From Chloroflexota bacterium (GTDB lineage: Bacteria > Chloroflexota > Dehalococcoidia > Lucifugimonadales > JADFKI01): DNA of 5,062 nucleotides. The notes beneath the pieces were generated by a model, which saw nothing but the letters and a program-made list of their open reading frames with translations, was not told the origin of the DNA and made no database searches. Position 1 is the first letter of the stretch, and each line of letters begins with the position of its first letter. The DNA is taken from positions 1 to 5,062 of the forward strand of contig JAGGDZ010000197.1 in NCBI GenBank assembly GCA_024648655.1, given 5' to 3'. Made by a program: the position numbers and the translations under genes. This document shows, piece by piece, positions 1 to 5,062 of the stretch.

Positions 1-555
1 CGCTCCATCCTCTGCCGCCAGTACGATGAAGCGCGTGGCATTGCTGTGGTTATCCTCTATCTCCTCTTCCAGTATTTGCACATCGAAAAACCCCGCCGCG
101 CGTTTCCCCGCAATCGCCAGTGCGCGCCTCTCACTCCCCAGCATGTCGCTAACCGCGGACGAATTGCTCAGCGACGGCATCAGCGACGCGTCAGGAAAAC
201 GCCGCTGCAAATACCCCCGGCACTGGCCTAGAGACTGGGGGTGCGAATATATCACCTCCACATCCTCTTCGCCGCCGCCCGACTTCGCCAAAAGACAGTG
301 ATGTATTGGCAGCACAAGCTCGCTCTTTATCTTCAGCGTCGTCTCCTGAATCAGCAAGTCGGCAGTGAACGTAACTGTGCCTTCCAGGCTGTTCTCTACC
401 GGCACAATCCCCTCATCCGCCTCTCCCCCATGCACGCGCTGCACCACTCCCGGCAGCGTCGTTGCCGCTACCAGCTCCGCATCCTCGTCATACAACATCG
501 CCGCCTCTTCGGAATAGGTACCCTGTGGCCCCAGATATGCCAGCCTTCGCGCCAT
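1..555 (-). CDS. pheA: Prephenate dehydratase, N-terminal 185 residues (3' end off the window)
   Basis: The enzyme converts prephenate to phenylpyruvate in cytoplasmic phenylalanine synthesis. The frame is open for 185 codons from the ATG at 555 to the left edge. Visible family motifs are GPQGTYSEEAA (residues 9-19), VPVENSLEGTV (51-61), SHPQSLGQC (104-112) and NATRFIVL (172-179). Thr174 of the TRF motif corresponds to the catalytic threonine of the dehydratase domain. Essentially the whole catalytic domain is present. Monofunctional PheA proteins are usually about 270-280 aa, so the missing part should be the C-terminal ACT domain that senses phenylalanine, but this cannot be seen. No chorismate mutase domain precedes the catalytic domain, so this is the monofunctional type. 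A GGAGAG ribosome site 8 nt upstream supports the start. The gene lies 61 nt downstream of the K+ regulator gene on the same strand and probably shares its transcript. Confidence 0.95.
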   Translation of the reverse strand, partial: MARRLAYLGPQGTYSEEAAMLYDEDAELVAATTLPGVVQRVHGGEADEGIVPVENSLEGTVTFTADLLIQETTLKIKSELVLPIHHCLLAKSGGGEEDVEVIYSHPQSLGQCRGYLQRRFPDASLMPSLSNSSAVSDMLGSERRALAIAGKRAAGFFDVQILEEEIEDNHSNATRFIVLAAEDGA

Positions 556-563
556 CGTCTTCA

Positions 564-569
564 CTCTCC
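564..569 (-). promoter_or_regulatory. Ribosome binding site of pheA
   Basis: GGAGAG lies 8 nt upstream of the ATG at 555 and fixes the pheA start. No promoter or terminator is evident in the 61-nt gap (556-616), which fits read-through from the potassium genes. Confidence 0.7.
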
Positions 570-616
570 GTATTCAACGTCTCCGGTAGTGGTAACAGTC
601 AACCCGTTCGACTGGC

Positions 617-1273
617 TTAGCTCGCCAGCCCGTCCAGTAGCTCGTTGTCCGCCGCAAGCACAAGCCAGTCGTTGGCTCGCAGCCTGTCCTTCCCTTCCGG
701 TTTGAGTGTTATATTCCTGCCGCGCGAGATCGCCAGTACTGCCTGGCTGGCAGCCCGTGGATTGTCGAACCCTGGCAGTTCGTCAATGCTGAATTCGGCG
801 AATCGGCTCGGCACCCTTATCTTGCTTATCCCGAAATTCGGCAGAATCTCCATGTACTCCTGCACATCCGGGTGGAACAGCGAGTGCGCCAGCCTCGCGC
901 CCATCTCCGTCTCCACCTGCACTACCTTGTCAACGCCCAGCCTCTCCAGCGTATTCGCATGCAGCTGGTCCTTCGCGCGCGCCACGATGTACTTTATGCC
1001 CATATCCTTGAGCATCACCGAAACCATCACGCTCGCGACGAGATCAGTGCCAATAGCGACTATAGCGACGTCGAACTCGTGAATCCCCAATTCTCGCAGA
1101 ACAAGGTCATTCGTGGCGTCACCCGTAATCGTGTGCGTCGCCTTTCCCATCATCATCTGCACTTGCAGCTCATCGTCGTCTATCGCGAGCACATCATGAC
1201 CCTGGTTGTACAGCGACTGCGCTATGCTCGACCCGAAGCGCCCTAGACCAATTACGACAATCTGTTTTTTCAT
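617..1273 (-). CDS. ktrA: KtrA/TrkA-type RCK regulatory subunit of K+ uptake system
   Basis: This is the cytoplasmic gating subunit that forms a ring under a TrkH/KtrB channel and controls K+ flux in response to nucleotides. The protein is 218 aa, the size of a single-RCK KtrA (about 220 aa) and not the duplicated E. coli TrkA (about 460 aa). The RCK_N Rossmann domain covers roughly residues 3-130. It has the dinucleotide motif GLGRFG (9-14), acidic residues closing the second strand (Asp32-34), GDATN (51-55) and VETEMGARLA (120-129). RCK_C follows at about 136-216 and ends in the usual RLRANDWLVLAA strand. Two ATGs are possible, at 1279 and 1273. The AGGTGG site at 1280-1285 abuts the first but is 6 nt from the second, and starting at MKKQ matches known KtrA proteins, so I chose 1273. 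The gene follows ktrB by 29 nt, an operon arrangement typical of channel and regulator. Confidence 0.95.
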   Translation of the reverse strand: MKKQIVVIGLGRFGSSIAQSLYNQGHDVLAIDDDELQVQMMMGKATHTITGDATNDLVLRELGIHEFDVAIVAIGTDLVASVMVSVMLKDMGIKYIVARAKDQLHANTLERLGVDKVVQVETEMGARLAHSLFHPDVQEYMEILPNFGISKIRVPSRFAEFSIDELPGFDNPRAASQAVLAISRGRNITLKPEGKDRLRANDWLVLAADNELLDGLAS

Positions 1274-1279
1274 AGCCAT

Positions 1280-1285
1280 CCACCT
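1280..1285 (-). promoter_or_regulatory. Ribosome binding site deciding the ktrA start
   Basis: AGGTGG touches the upstream ATG (1279) and leaves a normal 6-nt spacer to the second ATG (1273). This favours initiation at 1273 and a protein two residues shorter than the longest frame. Confidence 0.65.
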
Positions 1286-1302
1286 GACATTTAGTGTTCT
1301 TG

Positions 1303-2736
1303 TTAGCCTATTGTAACCCTTTCCTGAGCATAGCGATACAGGTCATTTTCCGAGCCTTGCGCCATCGTTACACCAATCATCAGTGGTCCCAGCTTGCCGA
1401 TAAACATCGTCGCGGTGATTATCAGCTGCCCAAGCGGGGACAGCAGCGGCGTCATCCCCAAGCTAAGCCCGCAGGTGCCGAACGCCGAGATAGCCTCGAA
1501 GATTAGCGCAAGCGTGTCTGCTCCGTCCTCCGTTATGCTCAGCAGCATCACTACCAGAAACAGGAACAAGAGCGACACGCTCACGATTAGATAAGCTCGC
1601 TGCACCTGGCGGTCCGGCACTTCCCTCCCGAACGCCGACACATTGTTTCTATGCCGTATCTGCGCGATTAGTGCGATCACCACCACCGCCATCGTGTTGA
1701 CCTTAATCCCGCCCGCAACCGAGGCAGACGCCCCCCCGATGAACATAAGCGCCATCTGCAATACGTTGGTGCCGTCGTGCGCCTTGCTGATGTCAACGAT
1801 GCCGAATCCCGCCGTCCTGTCGCTTATCGTCTGAAACAGCGACACCATCATCTTGTCAGGCAGCGGCAGCTCCCCAAGCGTCTCCGGATTGTTGAACTCC
1901 AGCACGAATATCGCGGCAAAGCCTATGAGCAGCAGTATCATAGTCCCCGCAAGTACCAGCTTGGTGTTGAGCGCAAACTTGGAGAAACGCCTCGCCCGTA
2001 TCAAGTCTATGACGACCAGATAGCTAATTCCTCCGGTGAAGATAAGCGCCCCAAGCGCTCCTACGACGAATCTGTCTTCTTGGAAGACCATTAGCCCGCT
2101 AGGATGGTTGAATACAATGAAACCGGCGTTGTTGAACGCTGAAACCGCATGGAACGCCGCCTGCCACACAGCCTCGCCCAGCGGGTAGGCAAACAGATAG
2201 AAGTACGTGAAAAGGACGATGAATCCGAAAAGCTGGATACCCGTAGCAACCAGCACGATAGCCACCGTCAGCCTCACCAGATTGCCGAACTGGTCGAGCA
2301 TCAAATTCTCGCGCATTAACAGCCGCTGAGTCAGCGTAACCCGCTGCCCAAGGATGATTAGCAGGAAGGTGGCTATCGTCATGAAGCCAAGTCCGCCTAT
2401 GTATATCATCCCCATAATGATGGCTTGCCCAGTCCGCGTCCAGTAGAACGCAGTCTCCTCCACGACAAGTCCCGTAACGGTTATGGCGGATGTCGCTGTG
2501 AACAGCGCCACGGTGAACGGCGCAGACCCCACATCCTTACTGGCAATCGGCAATAGCAACAGAATCGTGCCAATGAAGATGATGGCAAGAAAGAAGTAAA
2601 TTATCAGCAGAGGACTTGTGGCAAACCGTGACTGTATCCGTCTGTTCGTAACCGTAACCAGCACCGATTCGGTCTGTGGCTGCTCAGATAGAGCCTCTGT
2701 CCCGTCTGGCAGATTCGGACTCCGGTTGTTCTGCAA
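1303..2736 (-). CDS. ktrB: TrkH/KtrB-family potassium channel/transporter subunit
   Basis: This inner-membrane K+-translocating subunit has 477 aa. It shows the four-fold M1-P-M2 architecture of the superfamily. The pore loops with their filter glycines are TATSAITVTGL (80-90, Gly89), HAVSAFNNAGF (196-206, Gly205), QTISDRTAGF (302-311, Gly310) and EAISAFGTCGL (414-424, Gly423). All four glycines are present, which predicts K+ selectivity. The third M2 helix is interrupted by GGASASVAGG (334-343), the intramembrane gating loop. Hydrophobic helices fall near 41-63, 106-130, 153-183, 223-245, 258-280, 325-358, 380-400 and 432-457. In the last helix the motif reads GKLGPL, with Lys448 where many relatives have Arg. 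The start codon is TTG. An in-frame stop lies two codons upstream and the next ATG (residue 108) falls beyond the first pore loop. An AAGGGTG site supports the TTG. The hydrophilic N-terminus (about 38 aa) is somewhat long for KtrB (about 450 aa). Confidence 0.96.
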   Translation of the reverse strand: MQNNRSPNLPDGTEALSEQPQTESVLVTVTNRRIQSRFATSPLLIIYFFLAIIFIGTILLLLPIASKDVGSAPFTVALFTATSAITVTGLVVEETAFYWTRTGQAIIMGMIYIGGLGFMTIATFLLIILGQRVTLTQRLLMRENLMLDQFGNLVRLTVAIVLVATGIQLFGFIVLFTYFYLFAYPLGEAVWQAAFHAVSAFNNAGFIVFNHPSGLMVFQEDRFVVGALGALIFTGGISYLVVIDLIRARRFSKFALNTKLVLAGTMILLLIGFAAIFVLEFNNPETLGELPLPDKMMVSLFQTISDRTAGFGIVDISKAHDGTNVLQMALMFIGGASASVAGGIKVNTMAVVVIALIAQIRHRNNVSAFGREVPDRQVQRAYLIVSVSLLFLFLVVMLLSITEDGADTLALIFEAISAFGTCGLSLGMTPLLSPLGQLIITATMFIGKLGPLMIGVTMAQGSENDLYRYAQERVTIG

Positions 2737-2740
2737 TCTT

Positions 2741-2747
2741 CACCCTT
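2741..2747 (-). promoter_or_regulatory. Ribosome binding site supporting the TTG start of ktrB
   Basis: AAGGGTG lies with its GGG 6 nt upstream of TTG (2736-2734). Together with the in-frame TGA two codons upstream, it makes TTG the best available start. Confidence 0.6.
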
Positions 2748-2764
2748 AGCAAGTCAGTTTGAAT

Positions 2765-2881
2765 TAGATTCTGTTGGTATTTCCGTTTTCCTGCCCGTTA
2801 TGCCCGCGCAGGCGCACATCCGTATGGGTCGAGTGAGGCAGATATACGCTGGATGCAAAGGTTTTCAGTCCTAAACCACCG
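2765..2881 (+). repeat. Dispersed palindrome-containing repeat, left copy
   Basis: This segment of about 117 bp aligns without any gap to 4001-4117 at a constant offset of 1236. By hand count 81 of 110 positions match over 2771-2880 (about 74%). The best-conserved blocks are the core CTGCCCGTTATGCCCGCGCA (2791-2810, one difference) and GGATGCAAAG followed by GTTTTCAGTC (2851-2870). The core can form a stem ATGCCCGC-GCAG-GCGCACAT (2800-2819) with two mismatches. No coding potential is convincing on either strand. The copy ends 28 nt upstream of the ktrB start, so ktrB transcription must begin inside it, beyond it, or in that short gap. I saw no strong minus-strand promoter in any of these places. 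Confidence 0.8.
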
Positions 2882-2979
2882 TAAACTGTTTTGACATTCA
2901 GAATGCCAGACGCTCGAAACAGGAATGCGTAAGCGAAGTGTGGGTATTTCCAAATGTGTCCCAACACACCTTTACAATG
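2882..2979. other. Non-coding stretch between left repeat and SDR promoter region
   Basis: This is part of the divergent intergenic region of roughly 340 nt between ktrB and the SDR gene. I see no gene. It contains ACTGTTTTGACATT (2885-2898), which resembles the left end of the right repeat copy (ACTGTTGACATT at 4006-4017) with two extra T. It also contains a consensus TTGACA (2891-2896) without a matching -10 at 16-18 nt. A short minus-strand frame here (2967-2764) overlaps the repeat and resembles no protein. Confidence 0.5.
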
Positions 2980-3040
2980 TATAATATAACGTCAACAAAT
3001 GGCAGTGTCTGAAACGCCATTGTCCCAACCCGTGTCCCAA
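2957..3040 (+). repeat. Three short direct repeats TGTCCCAA in the SDR leader
   Basis: TGTCCCAA occurs at 2957-2964, 3021-3028 and 3033-3040. The first lies just upstream of the -10-like box and the other two, 12 nt apart start to start, lie downstream of it. The flanking bases are also partly shared (an added C in the first two copies, a preceding GTG or CGTG in the first and third). This could be a binding site for a regulator or chance, and I have no partner protein to propose. Confidence 0.4.
2980..2985 (+). promoter_or_regulatory. -10-like element (TATAAT) upstream of the SDR gene
   Basis: A perfect TATAAT sits in a short AT-rich patch, and an overlapping TACAAT lies at 2973-2978. No good -35 hexamer is found at 16-18 nt. 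If used, transcription would begin near 2992 and give a leader of about 88 nt to the ATG at 3080. Confidence 0.45.
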
Positions 3041-3064
3041 GTCATCACCACAATTTCCAATTCT

Positions 3065-3070
3065 GAAAGG
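3065..3070 (+). promoter_or_regulatory. Ribosome binding site of the SDR gene
   Basis: GAAAGG lies 9 nt before the ATG at 3080. The earlier in-frame ATG at 2999 has no such site and sits just after the -10-like box. Confidence 0.55.
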
Positions 3071-3079
3071 TCTGAAAAC

Positions 3080-4003
3080 ATGCGCGTGCTGGTTACCGGA
3101 GGCGCCGGATTTATCGGCTCCCACATTGTGGACGAGCTCATCATCCAGGGCAACACTGTATCCGTCGTCGATGACCTCTCCGAAGGCAGTCTGCAAAACC
3201 TCAACCCGGACGCAAGGCTGTTCAATGTCAGCATCAACGACGCCCCCGCCCTGGAAAAGGCATTCGCCGAAGCCAAACCCGAAATCGTAAGCCATCACGC
3301 CGCGCAGATAAGCGTCCGCAACTCCATGTACGACCCCACTAACGACGCCCAGGTCAACATCATCGGCTCCCTGAACGTCCTGCAAGCCGCTGTAAAGCAC
3401 GACGCCGAGCGCTTCATGTTCGCATCCACTAGCGCCGTGTATGCCAAGCCGCAGCGCCTTCCAATGAACGAAAGCCACCCTATGATGCCTGAATCGGTCT
3501 ATGGCGTCTCCAAGCTCAGCGTCGAAAGCTTCATCCGTCTCTACAGCAACACCTACGGCATAAAGCACAAGATTTTTCGCTACGGAAATGTTTTCGGCCC
3601 CCGCCAGAACCCGCACGGCGAGGCGGGCGTTGTCGCCATCTTCACAGGTCAGTTCCTTCGCGGCGAGCAGCCCACCATTTTCGGCGACGGCACCAAGACC
3701 CGCGACTACGTGTTCGTCAGCGACGTCGTTTCCGCAAGCATTGCGGCTATGGGCGATGCCGGCGACAACGAGACTTACAATATCGCCAGGGGCATTGGCG
3801 TCTCCGACTACGAGATGTTCGACACCGTAGCCGCCGCCGCCGACTCATCCATGCATCCGAAGTACGCTCCGGTGCGCCCCGGTGAAGCCGAGCATGTCAG
3901 CCTAGACCCAGCCAAAGCCCGCGAAATCCTGTTATGGCGCCCGCGCGTCTCCCTGCCTGACGGCATAGCACAGGTCGTCGAACACTACCGCCGAACCCAC
4001 TAG
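3080..4003 (+). CDS. GalE-like NAD-dependent sugar-nucleotide epimerase/dehydratase (extended SDR)
   Basis: This cytoplasmic protein of 307 aa belongs to the extended short-chain dehydrogenase family that epimerises or dehydrates nucleotide sugars. The NAD-binding motif GGAGFIGSH is at residues 7-15, with acidic residues Asp31-Asp32 that favour NAD over NADP. HHAAQ (72-76), STSAVY (116-121) and the catalytic YGVSK (Tyr141, Lys145) follow. RYGNVFGPRQ (167-176) and GDGTKTRDYVFVSD (202-215) are typical of the UDP-glucose 4-epimerase/dTDP-glucose dehydratase group, and the short bacterial and archaeal GalE type is closest in length. The exact substrate cannot be read from the sequence. The frame extends upstream to an ATG at 2999, but those 27 residues look like leader sequence, while starting at 3080 places the Rossmann strand at the N-terminus as usual. 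No other sugar genes are nearby. The stop codon lies at the left end of a dispersed repeat. Confidence 0.93.
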   Translation: MRVLVTGGAGFIGSHIVDELIIQGNTVSVVDDLSEGSLQNLNPDARLFNVSINDAPALEKAFAEAKPEIVSHHAAQISVRNSMYDPTNDAQVNIIGSLNVLQAAVKHDAERFMFASTSAVYAKPQRLPMNESHPMMPESVYGVSKLSVESFIRLYSNTYGIKHKIFRYGNVFGPRQNPHGEAGVVAIFTGQFLRGEQPTIFGDGTKTRDYVFVSDVVSASIAAMGDAGDNETYNIARGIGVSDYEMFDTVAAAADSSMHPKYAPVRPGEAEHVSLDPAKAREILLWRPRVSLPDGIAQVVEHYRRTH

Positions 4004-4117
4004 GTACTGTTGACATTTTCGGCTTCCTGCCCGTCATGCCCGCGCAGGTGGGCATCGGGAGGAGTTGGGAGGTGCAAGCATACCCCGGATGCAACGATTT
4101 TCAATCCTGAATTACCG
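4001..4117 (+). repeat. Dispersed palindrome-containing repeat, right copy
   Basis: This is the direct-orientation partner of 2765-2881, aligned gap-free at about 74% identity. Similarity begins at the TAG stop codon of the SDR gene (TAG at 4001-4003 aligns with TAG at 2765-2767) and ends near 4117. The core stem is better preserved here than in the left copy. There are no coding motifs. The extent at both ends is a hand estimate. Confidence 0.8.
4036..4055. repeat. Inverted repeat (hairpin) in the right repeat core
   Basis: ATGCCCGC and GTGGGCAT pair over 8 bp (one G-T) around the tetraloop GCAG. It lies 33 nt after the SDR stop and could affect the mRNA end, but no T-run follows on either strand, so it is not a standard intrinsic terminator. 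An overlapping alternative stem, CCTGCCCG with CGCGCAGG (4026-4033 and 4041-4048, one mismatch), is also possible. Confidence 0.65.
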
Positions 4118-4285
4118 CCCTCCAATCGCAATCTCTCCTTCATACCTCGGGTTTTCGACCAGACTTCTAGGCAATCCTCGCATCATCTACGCCAGCGATA
4201 CAGTCTTATCTGATACAATTCGGACACGGCAACTTTCACAAGATCTCGCACAACAAGCACCCGGACGCGCGCCCGACAACCGACT
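4118..4285 (+). other. Non-coding gap upstream of the fusion gene
   Basis: I see no gene in this stretch, which follows the right repeat. The short frames that cross it run through the repeat into the next gene and carry no recognisable motif. The only signal noted is an extended -10-like element near 4211-4219. No clear ribosome site precedes the ATG at 4286. Confidence 0.55.
4211..4219 (+). promoter_or_regulatory. Extended -10-like promoter element (TGATACAAT)
   Basis: The sequence fits TGn followed by TACAAT, one base from consensus. No good -35 is seen, which extended -10 promoters can tolerate. A start near 4226 would give a leader of about 60 nt for the gene at 4286. Confidence 0.4.
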
Positions 4286-5062
4286 ATGCTTCAGAAGACC
4301 CAGTCGCCATTAGACTTAGTACAGCGCATCCACGACAGTGACACCCTGGCGGTCGTGGCAGTCGCGGGCGCCGGAACGGAAGCGATCTCTTGGCTCTTAG
4401 GCGTCGCCGGAGCCTCTCGCACCGTCCTCGAAATCCTTGTACCGTACGCCTCAACCTCGCTGACCGAATTCATTGGCTCAGAGCCTGACCAGTTCGTCTC
4501 TGAAGAGACAGCCGCAGCCATGGCACGATCTGCATACAGGCGTGCCCTGCAACTCCAAGAGGGCGCAGCGCCCGTCGTGGGCATCGCCTGCACCGCAACC
4601 ATCGCCACAGACCGTACGAAGCGCGGCGACCACCGCTGCCACATAGCCTCATGGAGCGGCAACGGCGTCAGGACGTACAATCTCACATACGTTAAGGGAC
4701 TGCGCGACCGTGCCGGCGAAGACGAAATTGCCAGCAAGCTCGTGCTGCGCGCCCTAGCGGAGGCTGCGGGTATGCCTTTCGATCTAGACCTGCACCTGCA
4801 AGACTCTGAGCAAGTTGCGCAGACATGCACTTCCTACCGTGACGCCATCGACGCCTTGATATCAGAGCATATCGAAAAAGCGACGGTCCATTCCGATGGC
4901 AGCACCTCAGCCGACGGGCATTTCATCGGCGGCATCCTCTCCGGCTCGTTCAACCCTCTGCACAAAGGGCACAAAGACATGGCAGACGCGGCATCCCGCA
5001 TACTCGGCATGCCAGTGGCTTTTGAACTCTCTATAGCCAATGCTGACAAGCCGCCGCTGCAA
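4286..5062 (+). CDS. CinA-C-like domain fused to HxGH nucleotidyltransferase, 5' part (3' end off the window)
   Basis: The frame is open for 259 codons from ATG 4286 to the right edge. Residues about 10-195 resemble the CinA C-terminal (PncC, NMN deamidase-like) fold: AVAGAGTEA (25-33) at the usual active-site position, VSEETAAAMA (71-80), VVGIACTATIATD (97-109) and KRGDHR (112-117). The ESCTGG-type motif carrying the catalytic serine is absent. From about residue 212 a second domain begins: GGILSGSFNPLHKGH (215-229) has the HxGH signature of NadD/CoaD-type nucleotidyltransferases, which join a nucleotide to a phosphorylated substrate with release of pyrophosphate. FELSIANADKPPL follows at 246-258. 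Substrate and function are unknown. An NMN- or nicotinate-related role is only suggested by the two folds. An in-frame stop lies at 4211-4213, and no ATG, GTG or TTG codon lies between it and 4286. There is no obvious ribosome site. Confidence is high for a gene and for the transferase motif, lower for the CinA assignment. Confidence 0.85.
   Translation, partial: MLQKTQSPLDLVQRIHDSDTLAVVAVAGAGTEAISWLLGVAGASRTVLEILVPYASTSLTEFIGSEPDQFVSEETAAAMARSAYRRALQLQEGAAPVVGIACTATIATDRTKRGDHRCHIASWSGNGVRTYNLTYVKGLRDRAGEDEIASKLVLRALAEAAGMPFDLDLHLQDSEQVAQTCTSYRDAIDALISEHIEKATVHSDGSTSADGHFIGGILSGSFNPLHKGHKDMADAASRILGMPVAFELSIANADKPPLQ

Noticed and set aside
241..705. Plus-strand open frame of 154 codons
   Set aside because: It is antisense to pheA and the 3' end of ktrA, both of which have clear family motifs.
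2891..2896. Consensus -35 TTGACA, and the same hexamer at 4010-4015
   Set aside because: Neither has a -10-like hexamer at 16-18 nt downstream.
2764..2967. Minus-strand 67-codon frame upstream of ktrB
   Set aside because: It spans the dispersed repeat, has no ribosome site that I can see and resembles no protein.
2999..3079. Upstream ATG extending the SDR protein by 27 residues
   Set aside because: It has no ribosome site, sits only 14 nt after the -10-like box, and its residues precede the normal Rossmann start. The 3080 start has a GAAAGG site.
2972..3616. Minus-strand open frame of 214 codons across the SDR leader and 5' half
   Set aside because: It is antisense to a gene with clear NAD-binding and YxxxK motifs, and its translation has no recognisable domain.
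4036..4055. Intrinsic terminator for the SDR gene
   Set aside because: The hairpin is followed by a purine-rich stretch and not a T-run on the plus strand, and there is no T-run on the minus side either. It is explained by the repeat.
2765..4117. Insertion sequence or composite transposon around the SDR gene
   Set aside because: There is no transposase, terminal inverted repeat or target-site duplication, so only a dispersed repeat pair is supported.
4291..4830. Minus-strand open frame of 179 codons opposite the CinA-like region
   Set aside because: The translation is low in complexity (Arg, Ser, Ala rich) and is a typical shadow of the plus-strand gene, which carries motifs.

Overview
The window is about 55% GC and densely coded. 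It holds five protein genes in two divergent blocks and no rRNA, tRNA or CRISPR. The protein sequences and the scattered short palindromic repeats suggest an environmental bacterium. Chloroflexota (SAR202/Dehalococcoidia-like) is my tentative guess from general feel. No marker gene in the window proves it.

Left block, minus strand, read right to left: a TrkH/KtrB-type potassium channel subunit (2736-1303, TTG start), its single-RCK cytoplasmic regulator KtrA/TrkA (1273-617), and the first 185 codons of a prephenate dehydratase, PheA (555 to the left edge). The gaps are 29 and 61 nt, each CDS has its own Shine-Dalgarno sequence, and no terminator is visible between them. This looks like one transcription unit in which a two-gene K+ uptake module is followed by a phenylalanine-biosynthesis gene.

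Middle, plus strand: a GalE-like extended SDR sugar-nucleotide epimerase/dehydratase (3080-4003). It is bracketed by two direct copies of a roughly 117-bp non-coding repeat (2765-2881 and 4001-4117) that align without gaps at about 74% identity. The left copy lies between the divergent genes, directly upstream of the channel gene. The right copy starts at the SDR stop codon. The SDR leader also carries an AT-rich -10-like box and three copies of an 8-mer.

Right block, plus strand: after a roughly 280-nt gap holding the right repeat and an extended -10-like element, a gene begins at 4286 and runs off the right edge. Its N-terminal part resembles a CinA C-terminal (PncC-type) domain without the usual catalytic motif. 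It is followed by a nucleotidyltransferase domain with a clear HxGH signature. This fusion and the repeat pair are the most interesting parts of the window. The rest is recognisable housekeeping or transport machinery.
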